DNA from: Legionella maioricensis
Lineage (GTDB): Bacteria; Pseudomonadota; Gammaproteobacteria; Legionellales; Legionellaceae
Reading direction: 5' to 3'
NCBI RefSeq assembly: GCF_023618015.1
Contig: NZ_JAJKBJ010000001.1
Span: 62,001-126,000 of the forward strand
Length of the DNA: 64,000 nt
In this document: positions 47,128 to 57,269 of the stretch, in pieces
Layout: each line of letters starts with the position of its first letter
How positions within the stretch are numbered: the stretch's first letter is position 1
Notes under the pieces: generated by a model
Told to the model about the DNA's origin: nothing
What the model saw: the letters and a program-made list of their open reading frames with translations, nothing else
Database searches by the model: none
Program-made: the position numbers and the translations under genes

Positions 47128-48636
47128 ATGGCTTTCTACAATGGTTTACCTCTTTTCGGCCCACATTTAAAATCAGACAGTCGCTTGAAAATGTTCTCTG
47201 TTGAGGAACAAAAAAAATTACAAGCAGATTATAGAGACGCCTTGGGTATTGGCAAAAATACTACCTTCAGCGCTGACGCGTTTGATACCCTGGCTAAGGG
47301 CAGCATTCGAGACGTTCATCTTTTTGAAAAAACCAAAGGCCCTGGTAATGTAGACATTCATAAGAAACTCACTGGCGAGAAACTGACAACCGAAGAAGAT
47401 AAAGAGGCGGCCAAAGCAGTCAGAGATGCTATTGATAAAGCCTTAAAAGCCTCTCCCGAATTTAATAAAGCCCAAACAGACTATACTGAGTCGGTAGCTA
47501 CTTTTAGACAGCTGGCAGATAAAGTACCAGGTGAACTCAAAGCACGAGCCCTGATAGACCTGATGGCTGAATTAAAAGACGATGCAATAAAAGCAATCAA
47601 ACTACAACAAAAAAATGAACGAGCATTATTAGAAGAGCAATTTAAAGATGAGAATTTCAAAGCCAATTTATCCAAGGTTTTAAGTCTCAACAGTCCATCA
47701 GATATTGATGTTGTTAAAGGCAATATGCTCAAGGACCTGGAAGCGAACCAGAAAAAACAACTGAAAGCATTTGAAGACTCTACTACCAAGTCTGAAACCA
47801 CCCTGCATAAAGCAGCTGCTGCAGAGCAGAGCGAATTACTATTTATTGCTAATTTGCATAAAAATAATGCGGAAATGCGACAAAGAATTATAGATATTGC
47901 GGAACAGAAACGACAAAAAGCCATTCAAGATGCAATAGCTAAAGGAGAGACACCTCCTCCATCTCCTCCAGCAGTTACTGCAACCATTGGAGCAAGTGCG
48001 AATGGATTAGTTCTTTCTGGCATTACTATGGCCGACATAGGCACAATAAAAACTCTTTCTGGAAAATACGATATCGTACCCGTTCCAGGACAGGCAGGTT
48101 CTTATACAATGGACATGGGTTCAAGTGCTCTTTTTGGTGCAACTCTTTTCAATCCGGGTTATTATCAGGATCCTCGCCAAAATGTTCTGGCTGATTTTAC
48201 CCTGATGGCACAGGCGGTGCGTGCTTCTGGTTATGAAAAAATTAAACTGGAAATGGATTTTGAACCTGAAGAAGTAGCTAAGGAGCGAGCAAGACAAGCA
48301 TACGAAGCAGCTATTAATACTGGATTTCCGCGCCAAGTATCGCCAAAATCTGATAAAAATCCAGATAATATAGTGATTATGGTCAATGGAAAAGAGATGA
48401 GGGCAGACGAGCTCTTTAAAGGTCATGAAAGCGAGTTGCAAAGAATTCATGGAAATGCAAATAGAGTCGCCGAGGAGCTAAAAAGCATATCTCAGATACC
48501 TAAAGGGGCTGTTGATCTCGCTCCAATTAAAAACACAATGAATGAAATAAGAGCAGCAAACAAGCAAGCAAAACAAGAGGCGGAGAACCAAGAAGACGAG
48601 CAATTGGATACGTCTACATCCCTATCAATGCAATAA
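47128..48636 (+). CDS. Coiled-coil hypothetical protein, candidate Dot/Icm effector
   Basis: I do not recognise this 502-residue protein. It has no signal peptide or membrane segment. Residues about 80-275 are rich in Lys, Glu, Ala and Gln with heptad-like spacing and should form long coiled coils. A Pro-rich hinge (GETPPPSPPAV, about 275) leads to a more globular part (about 285-360; GLVLSGITMADIGTIKTLSG), and a second helical segment follows. The tail EAENQEDEQLDTSTSLSMQ has a glutamate-rich block close to the end, as in many Dot/Icm substrates. The start has GGTAAG-type spacing before ATG. A PmrA-like promoter precedes it and a perfect hairpin follows, so it is an independent unit. Confidence 0.75.
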   Translation: MAFYNGLPLFGPHLKSDSRLKMFSVEEQKKLQADYRDALGIGKNTTFSADAFDTLAKGSIRDVHLFEKTKGPGNVDIHKKLTGEKLTTEEDKEAAKAVRDAIDKALKASPEFNKAQTDYTESVATFRQLADKVPGELKARALIDLMAELKDDAIKAIKLQQKNERALLEEQFKDENFKANLSKVLSLNSPSDIDVVKGNMLKDLEANQKKQLKAFEDSTTKSETTLHKAAAAEQSELLFIANLHKNNAEMRQRIIDIAEQKRQKAIQDAIAKGETPPPSPPAVTATIGASANGLVLSGITMADIGTIKTLSGKYDIVPVPGQAGSYTMDMGSSALFGATLFNPGYYQDPRQNVLADFTLMAQAVRASGYEKIKLEMDFEPEEVAKERARQAYEAAINTGFPRQVSPKSDKNPDNIVIMVNGKEMRADELFKGHESELQRIHGNANRVAEELKSISQIPKGAVDLAPIKNTMNEIRAANKQAKQEAENQEDEQLDTSTSLSMQ

Positions 48637-48650
48637 CACCAGTTTGTGAG

Positions 48651-48680
48651 TAACTTGGCAATGTATTCATTGCCAAGTTA
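48651..48680. terminator. Perfect 13-bp hairpin after the coiled-coil gene
   Basis: TAACTTGGCAATG (48651-48663) and CATTGCCAAGTTA (48668-48680) are exact complements with a TATT loop. A T-run (CTCTTTTTT) follows about 10 nt later, so it probably terminates transcription. Confidence 0.75.
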
Positions 48681-48895
48681 CCTTATTGCTCTTTTTTACT
48701 GCTCAAAAAATTCCACTATTCCTAGCGCCTAATTTCTGTTATTTTAAATAGGAAAACCACAGTTCAAAAAACTATAGTAGGATGCGTATGTCATTAATTT
48801 TTATACGCTTTTTATAAATGCAATGACAAATAAAAACCCAATGTAATTCTTTTGATCTAAAATGGAATTCGACTGGTTTGGCTAAGGAGATGGCT

Positions 48896-49063
48896 ATGAG
48901 TGCACGTCGTTTTGATGAGTTTGAAAATGAAATTGAAGATTTTAGTGATAAGGAAACAATTGTCCCTGAATCAAGTCCCTCTACCAAGTTAGAACGAAGA
49001 AGAAAAATCGAAGATTTATTTGAAGAAAAACGCTTAAGGGAAGAGCTTGAAGAATTTGGTTAA
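48896..49063 (+). CDS. Small acidic PA3496-family protein
   Basis: This cytoplasmic protein of 55 residues is highly charged: SARRFDEFENEIEDF, then a Ser/Pro linker and LERRRKIEDLFEEKRLREEL. The terminal 'RRRIEDL.EEKRL..EL' block matches the PA3496 family of small proteins, which some databases label putative envelope integrity proteins; the function is not established. A TTG at 48878 extends the frame, but TAAGGAG at 48883-48889 lies 6 nt before the ATG at 48896. It is monocistronic. Confidence 0.8.
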   Translation: MSARRFDEFENEIEDFSDKETIVPESSPSTKLERRRKIEDLFEEKRLREELEEFG

Positions 49064-49153
49064 TTAAACGCACCTAATGTGACTTCTCAATAACTCCGTG
49101 AAGCACCCATCTCAAAATGCAACTGGCGTGGAGCCTGCATTTGGAAATGTTAG

Positions 49154-49301
49154 TGTTCGCGGCATATGTCACTATTTTGAAAGCCAGATAAAAAACAGTC
49201 GTCATTGTGAACAAAGTGAAGCAATCCAGCTCGGATGTCAACGAAGCATCGTTTTGCTTCGCCAAAGCTCGCCATGACGAAATAGGCATTCCCCGCGAAC
49301 A
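49154..49301. repeat. Composite palindromic repeat, family B
   Basis: Outer arms TGTTCGCGG (49154-49162) and CCGCGAACA (49293-49301) enclose inner imperfect arms (49200-49224 and 49254-49279) carrying CGTCATTGTGAAC / GCCATGACG. The layout matches 60959-61116, and the inner part matches 43535-43616. It occupies the gap between the PA3496-like gene and rsmJ. Confidence 0.75.
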
Positions 49302-49356
49302 TTTTGAAGATCACTGTGTTCGAAATGACAAATCCTCAGAATTATTGGGAAGGTTT

Positions 49357-50079
49357 CTAGATTTTAGGCAAATAAATATCAAAGCGGACGGTTTTACCTT
49401 CGATACAAGAGTTAGCTGGTAATAAAGCAGTAGCCTTTTGCGGCCACTTAACCACAACTCTTTGCTTGACCCGAGTAGTGGCCAGATTTAGCAACGCCAG
49501 GGCATCTTGATCGGCCCCAATCATTTGCTGTAATGCCTGCAGTTCTTTTTTCACTAAAGCCGATTTATTGCGCTCTGGATGCATGGGATCGATATAAATT
49601 ACATCTGGATAATCTTCCCTAGCCAAATGATTTAAATAAGAATAGGCATCTGTTTCCTTTAAGGACAATTGCATTTTTTCTTTATCCAAAATACCTCTAT
49701 GTTCCAAGGCATCAGCAAGCAAAGTGGCCATCACCGGATGACGCTCAAGCATGGTCACTTCAGCACCAAAACTTGCTAAAATCGCCGCATCCCTCCCCCA
49801 CCCAGCTGTTGCATCAATTATTTTAAGACCTTTAGTCGGTTTACAGGCTCGAACCAAGCCTTGTGTCTTTCCTTCAGCTCGTCTTTGATTCCATGCGGCA
49901 AGGGTAAAATCCGCAAAGAGTAGAGAAAAGGTCGGTATTTTTAAAGCAAGTTTTTCAGCGGTGACAAATAAACAAGGATTAGCATCCTTATCCAAAAGAT
50001 AATTTAATCGTTCTGCAAGCAGACGTGCTTTCTCCCGCAAGGTGTCGTTTTCATATCCAATGGAAGTAATAAAACTCAT
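49357..50079 (-). CDS. rsmJ: 16S rRNA (guanine1516-N2)-methyltransferase
   Basis: RsmJ (YhiQ family, 240 residues) methylates N2 of G1516 in 16S rRNA. Family features include AWNQRRAEGKTQGLVRACKP near residue 80, the SAM site IDATAGWGRDAAILASFGAEVTMLERH and IYIDPMHPERNKSALVKKE, with the catalytic DPMHP motif. The C-terminal LPANSCIEGKTVRFDIY is also typical. It overlaps the end of gmhB by 4 bp (ATGA), so the two are coupled. Confidence 0.94.
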   Translation of the reverse strand: MSFITSIGYENDTLREKARLLAERLNYLLDKDANPCLFVTAEKLALKIPTFSLLFADFTLAAWNQRRAEGKTQGLVRACKPTKGLKIIDATAGWGRDAAILASFGAEVTMLERHPVMATLLADALEHRGILDKEKMQLSLKETDAYSYLNHLAREDYPDVIYIDPMHPERNKSALVKKELQALQQMIGADQDALALLNLATTRVKQRVVVKWPQKATALLPANSCIEGKTVRFDIYLPKI

Positions 50080-50615
50080 GATTGCACTAATAAGAGCTGA
50101 TCAACATATTCCGCGAGAGAGTGAAACACAGGTACTTCGGGATATGCTTTTAGGTCGACAACATCGGTCATGCTGGAAAGCACCATAACAGGATCTGCCT
50201 CAACTGCAAGAGCGGCTTGAATATCAGAAACTCTATCTCCGACAAAAGGGACATGCTTTAGCGAACAACCAAGCCGTTTCGCTAAAGCATATAACATTCC
50301 AGGTTGCGGTTTTCTACACAGACATCTTTCTTCAGGTAAATGAATGCAATATTCTATAGCATCAATTTGACCACCTGCTTTTTGTACTGCCAAGATCATT
50401 TTATCGTGTATTGCATTGAGCTCTGCCTCAGTATAAAGACCTCTTGAGACCCCTGATTGATTCGTTGCAATACCGATTTGATACCCTGCCTCTTTTAAAC
50501 GAACAATAGCTTCTACAGCCCCAGGAATTAAAATAAACTCATCTTCATTTTTGATATAATGAAGAGAGTCCTGATTAATCACCCCATCTCTATCCAAAAG
50601 AATTAAACGAGTCAT
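50076..50615 (-). CDS. gmhB: D-glycero-beta-D-manno-heptose-1,7-bisphosphate 7-phosphatase
   Basis: This HAD-family phosphatase of 179 residues makes the heptose precursor for the lipopolysaccharide core. The catalytic LLDRDGVIN sits at the N-terminus, with ATNQSGVSRG. A zinc-binding CIHLPEERCLCRKP loop (Cys-x-His..Cys-x-Cys) distinguishes GmhB from other HAD enzymes, and FVGDRVSDIQAA supplies the final acidic motif. It overlaps glyS by 4 bp and rsmJ by 4 bp. The order glyQ-glyS-gmhB is common in gammaproteobacteria. Confidence 0.95.
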   Translation of the reverse strand: MTRLILLDRDGVINQDSLHYIKNEDEFILIPGAVEAIVRLKEAGYQIGIATNQSGVSRGLYTEAELNAIHDKMILAVQKAGGQIDAIEYCIHLPEERCLCRKPQPGMLYALAKRLGCSLKHVPFVGDRVSDIQAALAVEADPVMVLSSMTDVVDLKAYPEVPVFHSLAEYVDQLLLVQS

Positions 50616-52684
50616 ATCAGCTGTAGCATAGAAATATCTGCAACCCCTTGTAATAATTTCTGTAGACGGGCGAGAATGGCTAAGCGATTCTTTTTTACTT
50701 GCTCGTCATCAACCATAACCATCACCTGATCAAAAAATGCATCTACAGGCTCTCTAAGACTGGCCAATTGCTTCAACACCGAGCCGTAATCTTCCGCAAC
50801 ATATAAAGACTCTATTGATTGAGTCACCTTATTCAGATGGTCGTAAAGACTTTGCTCTGCTCCCTCTTCTATCAATTGTTCATTAATATCCATTGCTGAA
50901 GTTATTTTTGCCTGGCTTATTAAATTATTAACGCGCTTACATGCTGCCGAAAGAGAGGCTGCCTCAGGCATAGTAACAAAGGATTTTAATGCATTTAATC
51001 GTTTGTCTAAGTCATAGAGCCATTCATCCTGGCGAGCCCTCACCGCATGAATTAAATCGACGCTAATACCCAAACTTTGATAATAAGATTGTAATCGCTC
51101 AAGAATAAACGGTTTTAATTCAAGAATTAATGCCTTATCTTCAGGTAATGTGTCGCCATAATTCTTTATGGCCTCTTCTATCAATGTAGCGATATTTAAA
51201 GTCGCAGGCGTTGCAATCAATAAACGAACAACCGCCAAAGCATGTCGACGCAATTTAAATGGATCTTTTACTCCAGAAGGTTTTTGGCCTATTGCAAAAA
51301 TACCCACTAAAGTATCTATTCGATCCGCTAATGAAAGTGCCATACCTAATGGTGATTCAGGTAAATTATCTGCGGAAAAACGAGGCATGTATTGTTCATT
51401 TAATGCGTGTGCAACAGCATTATCTTCACCGTCGTTCAGAGCATAATAATATCCCATCAATCCCTGTAACTCCGGGAACTCCCCAACCATCCCTGTTAAT
51501 AAATCACATTTACTCAATAAAGCAGCTCGTTCTGCCTGTTGCTGGGAAATACCCAGTGACCGGCTTAAGTAAACCATTAACTCTTTTACTCGTCTGGCTT
51601 TATCCTGCAAACTGCCAAGACGAGCCTGAAATACCACTTGTTCCGTTGCAGGAATATGTTGACTTAAGGGGTGTTTTTTATCTTGTCGGAAAAAGAATGC
51701 GGCGTCACTTAAACGTGCCCGCATTACTTTTTCATTCCCCTGAATCACCTGCTGTGGATTAGTGCTTTCTATATTGGCAACTGTAATAAAATGAGGTAAT
51801 AACTTACCCTGTTGATTCTTTAAGGCGAATGTTTTTTGATGAGATTGCATGGAAGCGATTAAAGCCTCTGCGGGGACTTCAAGAAACTCTTCTTCAAAAT
51901 TAGCAATCAACGCCTGAGGCCATTCCACGATTGAAGTAACTTCATCAACTAACTCTTCTGGCATAATCACTGTTGCATTATAAGGAACCGCCAATTGTTG
52001 CACTTGCTCTTTAATCATTTGGCGTCTGGCTGCAAAATCGGCAATTACAAAAGAGTCACGCATTTGAGACTCATAACTTTGAGCGGATTCAATAGTAACT
52101 TCCTGGGGATGGTGGAAGCGGTGTCCTTTACTTTGACGACCAGTTTTAACACCAAGAATGTTATGCTCAAGCAGTTCATTACCATAGATCATCACTGCCC
52201 AATGCACTGGTCTGGCGAATTCTTCTTCACCATTCCCCCAGCGCATGGGTTTAGCAATAGGTAAAGAAGCGATACACTGACTAACCAACCCAGGAAGTAT
52301 TTCTTTTGTCTGGCTTCCTGAGTTTTTTATTTCGCAAACCATCCAATCGCCTTTATCTGTTTGTATCTTTAACAGCTGATCAATTTCCACGCCGCATGAT
52401 TTGGCAAACCCCAACAGAGCGGGAGTAGGTTTTCCCTCCTGATCATAAGCAGCCACAGCAGCTGGGCCGCGACGAGTTACAATTTGACTTTCCTGCTCAG
52501 TTTGCAAATCGCAAATCATAATAGCCAAGCGTCTTGGAGTAGCAAAGCGTTTTACTTCGCCATAATGCAACTGTGCTTTATCTAAAGCCGCTAATAATTG
52601 ATTGGCAAATTCGTTAGCCAAGGGCCAGACTGCTCCTGAAGGCAACTCTTCACAACCTAATTCAAATATAAAATCATTGACCAT
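50612..52684 (-). CDS. glyS: Glycyl-tRNA synthetase beta subunit
   Basis: This is the large subunit of the heterotetrameric bacterial glycyl-tRNA synthetase, 690 residues. The N-terminus ([16 protein letters not shown]) is diagnostic, followed by [10 protein letters not shown]-type [15 protein letters not shown], the HD-like region around [27 protein letters not shown] and a C-terminal anticodon-binding domain. The GTG at 52687 is in frame just before the ATG at 52684; the ATG is preferred. It overlaps glyQ by 11 bp, ensuring balanced subunits. Confidence 0.97.
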   Translation of the reverse strand: MVNDFIFELGCEELPSGAVWPLANEFANQLLAALDKAQLHYGEVKRFATPRRLAIMICDLQTEQESQIVTRRGPAAVAAYDQEGKPTPALLGFAKSCGVEIDQLLKIQTDKGDWMVCEIKNSGSQTKEILPGLVSQCIASLPIAKPMRWGNGEEEFARPVHWAVMIYGNELLEHNILGVKTGRQSKGHRFHHPQEVTIESAQSYESQMRDSFVIADFAARRQMIKEQVQQLAVPYNATVIMPEELVDEVTSIVEWPQALIANFEEEFLEVPAEALIASMQSHQKTFALKNQQGKLLPHFITVANIESTNPQQVIQGNEKVMRARLSDAAFFFRQDKKHPLSQHIPATEQVVFQARLGSLQDKARRVKELMVYLSRSLGISQQQAERAALLSKCDLLTGMVGEFPELQGLMGYYYALNDGEDNAVAHALNEQYMPRFSADNLPESPLGMALSLADRIDTLVGIFAIGQKPSGVKDPFKLRRHALAVVRLLIATPATLNIATLIEEAIKNYGDTLPEDKALILELKPFILERLQSYYQSLGISVDLIHAVRARQDEWLYDLDKRLNALKSFVTMPEAASLSAACKRVNNLISQAKITSAMDINEQLIEEGAEQSLYDHLNKVTQSIESLYVAEDYGSVLKQLASLREPVDAFFDQVMVMVDDEQVKKNRLAILARLQKLLQGVADISMLQLI

Positions 52685-53579
52685 CACACACCTTTTGCAT
52701 AGGGAAGCCTAAAGCCTCACGCGCCTGATAATAAGCTTGTGCCACTGCTCTTGACAGTTGTCTTACCCGTAAAATAAAACGTTGTCGCTCGGTAACGGAT
52801 ATCGCTTTACGAGCATCGAGTAAATTAAATGAATGAGATGCTTTCATTACCATCTCATAGGCAGGAAGTGGCAACTGCAAAGCAATTAACTTTTGCGCTT
52901 CACACTCATAATAATCAAACTGCTTAAATAATTCGTCAACATTTGCATGTTCGAAATTATAAGCCGACATCTCTACTTCATTTTGATGGAATACATCACC
53001 ATAAGTAACTACTCCATTAGGGGTTTTACACCAAGGTAAATCAAATAAATTATCTACCCCTAAAACAAACATGGAAATACGCTCAAGACCATAAGTTAAT
53101 TCACCAGTAACGGGTTTACAAATCAAACCACCGACTTGCTGAAAATAAGTAAATTGAGAGACTTCCATACCATTTTGCCAGACTTCCCAACCTAGTCCCC
53201 ACGCTCCTAAAGTAGGAGACTCCCAGTTGTCCTCAACAAAACGAATGTCATCAGCCAGGGGATCAACGCCTAAAGCGCGTAATGAATCCAAGTATTTGTC
53301 TTGAATGTCCAATGGAGACGGTTTTAAGACCACCTGAAATTGATAGTAATGTTGTACGCGATTAGGATTTTCCCCATAGCGCCCATCCGTAGGTCTTCGA
53401 GAAGGTTGAACATAAGCGGCAGACCAAGGTTCGGGACCTATTGCCCGCAAAAAAGTCGCAGGATGAAAAGTGCCTGCGCCAACTTCCATATCGAGAGGTT
53501 GCAAAATGACACAGCCCTGGGCCGCCCAATATTGCTGTAAGGTTAAGATAATATCCTGAAATGTTGTTGGTTTTATCAT
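52674..53579 (-). CDS. glyQ: Glycyl-tRNA synthetase alpha subunit
   Basis: This is the catalytic class II core subunit, 301 residues. Characteristic segments are [59 protein letters not shown] and [20 protein letters not shown]. The frame extends upstream to 53612, but the ATG at 53579 gives the standard MIKPTTFQD-type start. It forms an overlapping operon with glyS, gmhB and rsmJ. Confidence 0.97.
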   Translation of the reverse strand: MIKPTTFQDIILTLQQYWAAQGCVILQPLDMEVGAGTFHPATFLRAIGPEPWSAAYVQPSRRPTDGRYGENPNRVQHYYQFQVVLKPSPLDIQDKYLDSLRALGVDPLADDIRFVEDNWESPTLGAWGLGWEVWQNGMEVSQFTYFQQVGGLICKPVTGELTYGLERISMFVLGVDNLFDLPWCKTPNGVVTYGDVFHQNEVEMSAYNFEHANVDELFKQFDYYECEAQKLIALQLPLPAYEMVMKASHSFNLLDARKAISVTERQRFILRVRQLSRAVAQAYYQAREALGFPMQKVCDGQ

Positions 53580-53742
53580 GAGAATCTCAAAATTAACATT
53601 TATGACATGCATATCGCATAGGTTAATGCGGAACCAAGTAAAGATTGGGAGGAACCGGTAGGTATTATAAACATAGAATTAGAACAATATAAACTGTACA
53701 CCTAAGCCGGAAAGTGTTGGACTTCACCTCATCCAGCGCTCA

Positions 53743-53861
53743 CTGCCATTAAGTTAAGGAAAAACGTCATCTCGAGCATAGAGAGAGATCTTCTGAATAT
53801 CAGGAGATTCTTCGTCGCGACCTCCTCAGGATGACAAAAAAATTCCTTAACTTAATGGCAG
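53743..53861. repeat. Palindromic dispersed repeat, family A (best-preserved copy)
   Basis: Outer arms 53743-53761 and 53843-53861 are exact reverse complements over 19 bp (CTGCCATTAAGTTAAGGAA). The inner part has a GAGATCTTCTGA / TCAGGAGATTC stem. Most of the sequence is shared with 2634-2742. It lies between glyQ and the dsbA2 terminator in a 345-bp gap with no other feature. Confidence 0.85.
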
Positions 53862-53890
53862 CGCTCCAGCACCAACCTACTTTTGTAAAA

Positions 53891-53917
53891 TAACCTGGCG
53901 GCAGGGCAGCCAGGTTA
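53891..53917 (-). terminator. Terminator of the dsbA2-like gene
   Basis: TAACCTGGC (53891-53899) and GCCAGGTTA (53909-53917) pair over 9 bp around a 9-nt loop. On the minus strand it is followed by TTTTAC, and it lies 8 bp past the stop codon. Confidence 0.8.
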
Positions 53918-53924
53918 GGAAAAC

Positions 53925-54713
53925 CTAGTTTCCAGCTGCTTTTTTAATTAACTCTTGTAATGATTCTTCGCTTGCAGCACCCGGAATAAATGAAGGCTCA
54001 GTACCTGCTTTAAGTTGGCCATCTGGTGTAGATGCTATTATAAATGCAGGCGTACCCATCAAGTGTAATTTTTCAGCCAACTGACGATTAGCATCTAAAA
54101 TATCACTGACTTCTTTACTTTCCATATCCTTCTTCAACTTAGCCATATCCAAACCTAAAGATTTGGCGGTGTTCATCACAACTTGGCTATCGATACGCTT
54201 GTCAACTTTAAATAAAGCTTCGTGCATGGCTTGATATTTACCTTGCATGCCCGCAGCCAGCGCAGCTCTTGAAGCCATCTCAGAACTCTTACCAAAAATC
54301 GGGAACTCTTTATAGATGACTCGTAAGTCTCTGTCTTTTTTAACCAGATTACTCATGGTTGGAGACATTTTTTTACAATGAATGCATTGATAATCAAAAA
54401 ACTCAACGACAGTTACATTGCCTTTAGGATTGCCAGCGGTAGTCAGCTTACCTTGAAATAATTGTGCTGCATTTTCCTGAATAGCAGATTGCGCTTGTTG
54501 CTGCATGTTTTGTTGTTGCTTTTGTTGTAAGGCTTGAGATGCTTCTAACAATACTTCAGGATTACTCACCAAATAATCGTGAACCAGTTTTTCAATTTCT
54601 TTCTTTTGAGCATCGGACATAGGAGGGGTAGTTGTAGCATCAGCTGCCATAACTGCTGGTGATACTAAAGATGTTGCCAGTGCTCCTGCCGCTAGTAAAT
54701 TTGTAAATTTCAC
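53925..54713 (-). CDS. dsbA2: Com1/DsbA2-like periplasmic thiol-disulfide oxidoreductase
   Basis: This exported thioredoxin-fold protein of 262 residues has a signal peptide ending AVMAADA. A helical, glutamine-rich N-terminal region (about 35-85) resembles dimerisation domains, and the DsbA-like domain has the active site CIHC (Cys110, Cys113) and cis-proline in MGTPAF (Pro222). This is the layout of the 27-kDa Com1-like protein DsbA2 of Legionella, reported to form and isomerise disulfides in extracytoplasmic proteins, including parts of the Dot/Icm machine. The symbol is by this resemblance. It is monocistronic, with its own terminator. Confidence 0.88.
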   Translation of the reverse strand: MKFTNLLAAGALATSLVSPAVMAADATTTPPMSDAQKKEIEKLVHDYLVSNPEVLLEASQALQQKQQQNMQQQAQSAIQENAAQLFQGKLTTAGNPKGNVTVVEFFDYQCIHCKKMSPTMSNLVKKDRDLRVIYKEFPIFGKSSEMASRAALAAGMQGKYQAMHEALFKVDKRIDSQVVMNTAKSLGLDMAKLKKDMESKEVSDILDANRQLAEKLHLMGTPAFIIASTPDGQLKAGTEPSFIPGAASEESLQELIKKAAGN

Positions 54714-54834
54714 TCAATTCCCCTTTTTAATAGTTAACTAATAATTTTAAGTCAATTTCCTTCACCAAACGGCACCCTAGCATCCAGTTGAGAAAAATTC
54801 AATATTTTAATGTATTAAGTCGAGTAGATTAACC

Positions 54835-57021
54835 TCAAAAGTGAGAGCACTCATCAACTACGGTTAAATTAGCATAGGCGAGAACTAACCACTTAACTCC
54901 ATGCTCCCTGAATTTGACCTGCACCCTGGTGTGTGCTCCCGCGCCCTCAACAGCCAATACAACCCCTTGACCAAATTTGGCATGAACCACATTTTGTCCC
55001 AAAGGTATTCCAGCTGTTTCAGCTGCAGAAGGAATTGAGGAGCGTGCACTTGAAGGAGATTGAAAACGAGCCTTAACACGTACCTCATCAATTAATTCCG
55101 CAGGTAACTCACGTAAAAACCTGGAAGGTCGGTGATACTCTTCACGCCCATATTGTCGCCTTACTTCTGCATAAGATAAAATCAGCTTGCGCATTGCGCG
55201 AGTCATTCCCACATAACACAAGCGGCGTTCTTCCTCCAAACGCCCGGGCTCTTCTATAGATTGTTTACCGGGGAAAACCCCCTCTTCCATACCCACCAAA
55301 AAGACAATTGGAAACTCAAGTCCTTTAGCGGCATGCAAGGTCATCAAATGAACGTAGCGTTCATGTTCTTCTGCTTGCATTTCCCCGGATTCCAAAGAAG
55401 CGTGTGCTAAAAAAGCATTAACCAACGGCAAGTCATCTTCTTCATCTTGCTCGTAATCATAACGGAATTGTTTCGCGGCATTAATTAATTCCTGCAAGTT
55501 ATCCAGACGCGATTCTGATTTATCTCCTTTAATTTTACTAAAATGAGCGTATAAACCACTCGTCTGAATCACTGCAGATAATTGCTCGTCTAATTCCATA
55601 TGAGCAGTTTGAAGTTGTAGTGTTTCAATTAATTGAATAAATTTTGCTAAAGACGTACCGGCTCTTTGTGCCATCTCACCAGATTGCAGTAGTTCTTTGG
55701 CAGCGCTCCACATGGAACTTTGTTCGGACTTGGCGTAGTGACGCAAATCGTCCAATGTTTTTTCACCTATACCTCGAGTTGGTAAATTCACTACCCTCTC
55801 AAAAGCGGTATCATCATTAGGATTCACTAATAAACGTAAATAAGCCAATGTATCTTTTACTTCAGCCCTATCAAAAAAACGTACTCCGCCATAAATTCGA
55901 TAAGCAATCCCGGCGCGTAATAAAGCCTCTTCCAAAACTCGTGATTGAGCATTTGAACGATATAAAATAGCAATTTCATCCGCACTATTTCCCTGATTAA
56001 TTTCCATCATGATTCGTTCACTAACAAAACGTGCCTCTTCTAATTCATTAAAGGCACTGTAGACCACAATCTTTTCACCAGCACTTCCCGCAGTCCATAA
56101 ATCTTTACCCATACGCGAATTATTATTGGTAATTAATCGATTAGCCGCCTCCAGAATAGTGCCCGTTGAACGATAATTTTGTTCCAGTCTGATAATGTGA
56201 GTTTCTTTAAAATCTTTCGAAAATTGCTGAATATTCTCAACCTTGGCGCCACGCCATCCATAGATAGACTGATCATCGTCACCAACAGCCAAAACAGCAG
56301 CCTCTTCGCCAGCAAGAAGGCGTATCCAGGCATATTGGATGGTATTGGTATCTTGAAATTCATCCACTAGTATTGCCTGAAAACGATTACGATAGTGGGC
56401 GAGAATCTCGGGATTATCACGTAATAATTCATGAGTTCTCAACAACAACTCGGCAAAATCAATAACTCCTGCGGTTTGACAGGCTTGTTCATAAGCTTGA
56501 TAAATCGCAACCAGGGTCTTACCCGGCCCATAAGACAATACATTGACATGTTGTGGACGTATTCCTTCATCTTTTCTTCCATTAATAAAAGATTGCGCTT
56601 GTTTCACGGACCATTGATCGGGATCAAGATTGAGTGAAGCAATAACCCGTTTAATCACCCGAGCCTGATCTTCTGAATCCAGAATATGAAATTGTTCTGG
56701 CAAATTGGCTTCTTTATAATGACGGCGTAATAGGCGATGACATAGGCCATGAAAAGTTCCAACCCATAATCCCAATACGGGTGTAGCAAGCATAGAAGTT
56801 AAGCGCGAGCGCATTTCACCGGCTGCCTTGTTCGTAAAGGTTACAGCCAAAATTGCATGTGGAGAAAGATGTTCCTGTTCAATTAACCAGGCAATCCGAC
56901 TGACCAAAACTCGAGTTTTTCCACTTCCTGCCCCAGCTAAAACCAGCATATTTCCCAGTGGAGAAGTAACTGCCTCACGTTGCCTTTCATTCAGTCCGTT
57001 AAGAAGTGCTGCCATGGTCAT
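54835..57021 (-). CDS. uvrD: DNA helicase II
   Basis: This 3'-5' SF1 helicase of 728 residues acts in nucleotide excision and mismatch repair. Motifs are NERQREAVTSP (Q motif), VLAGAGSGKTRVL (Walker A), LAVTFTNKAAGEM, ILVDEFQDTNTIQYAW (Walker B), VGDDDQSIYGWRGA, RLEQNYRST, LMTLHAAKGLEFPIVFLVGME and CYVGMTRAMRKL. The C-terminal Tudor-like domain is visible as VVHAKFGQGVVLAVEG. Length is typical, and GGAAC precedes the ATG by about 7 nt. Confidence 0.97.
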   Translation of the reverse strand: MTMAALLNGLNERQREAVTSPLGNMLVLAGAGSGKTRVLVSRIAWLIEQEHLSPHAILAVTFTNKAAGEMRSRLTSMLATPVLGLWVGTFHGLCHRLLRRHYKEANLPEQFHILDSEDQARVIKRVIASLNLDPDQWSVKQAQSFINGRKDEGIRPQHVNVLSYGPGKTLVAIYQAYEQACQTAGVIDFAELLLRTHELLRDNPEILAHYRNRFQAILVDEFQDTNTIQYAWIRLLAGEEAAVLAVGDDDQSIYGWRGAKVENIQQFSKDFKETHIIRLEQNYRSTGTILEAANRLITNNNSRMGKDLWTAGSAGEKIVVYSAFNELEEARFVSERIMMEINQGNSADEIAILYRSNAQSRVLEEALLRAGIAYRIYGGVRFFDRAEVKDTLAYLRLLVNPNDDTAFERVVNLPTRGIGEKTLDDLRHYAKSEQSSMWSAAKELLQSGEMAQRAGTSLAKFIQLIETLQLQTAHMELDEQLSAVIQTSGLYAHFSKIKGDKSESRLDNLQELINAAKQFRYDYEQDEEDDLPLVNAFLAHASLESGEMQAEEHERYVHLMTLHAAKGLEFPIVFLVGMEEGVFPGKQSIEEPGRLEEERRLCYVGMTRAMRKLILSYAEVRRQYGREEYHRPSRFLRELPAELIDEVRVKARFQSPSSARSSIPSAAETAGIPLGQNVVHAKFGQGVVLAVEGAGAHTRVQVKFREHGVKWLVLAYANLTVVDECSHF

Positions 57022-57269
57022 AAATTAGTTCCAACAAAAAATAGAGTGTGCATTATCTTCAATTTAGCAAATAAAGACAAAGGGATTATTAACCAAAATT
57101 CGACAAGGGGAGCTACTCCCAACATTTGCAATTCAAACTGTCTAATTCAGGTTTTAGTTATTGGCATTTTGTCAGATTAGACCCATGCTATTGCTTTCAG
57201 CTTATTCAGAGCGCAAAATATCTTTATTTTGGTAACCAACTAATTTAAGTATAATCCTAAAGGACTAAT

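Noticed and set aside
49207-49422. 71-codon plus-strand frame over the family B repeat and the end of rsmJ
   Set aside because: It lies on palindromic repeat DNA and antisense to rsmJ, without family resemblance.
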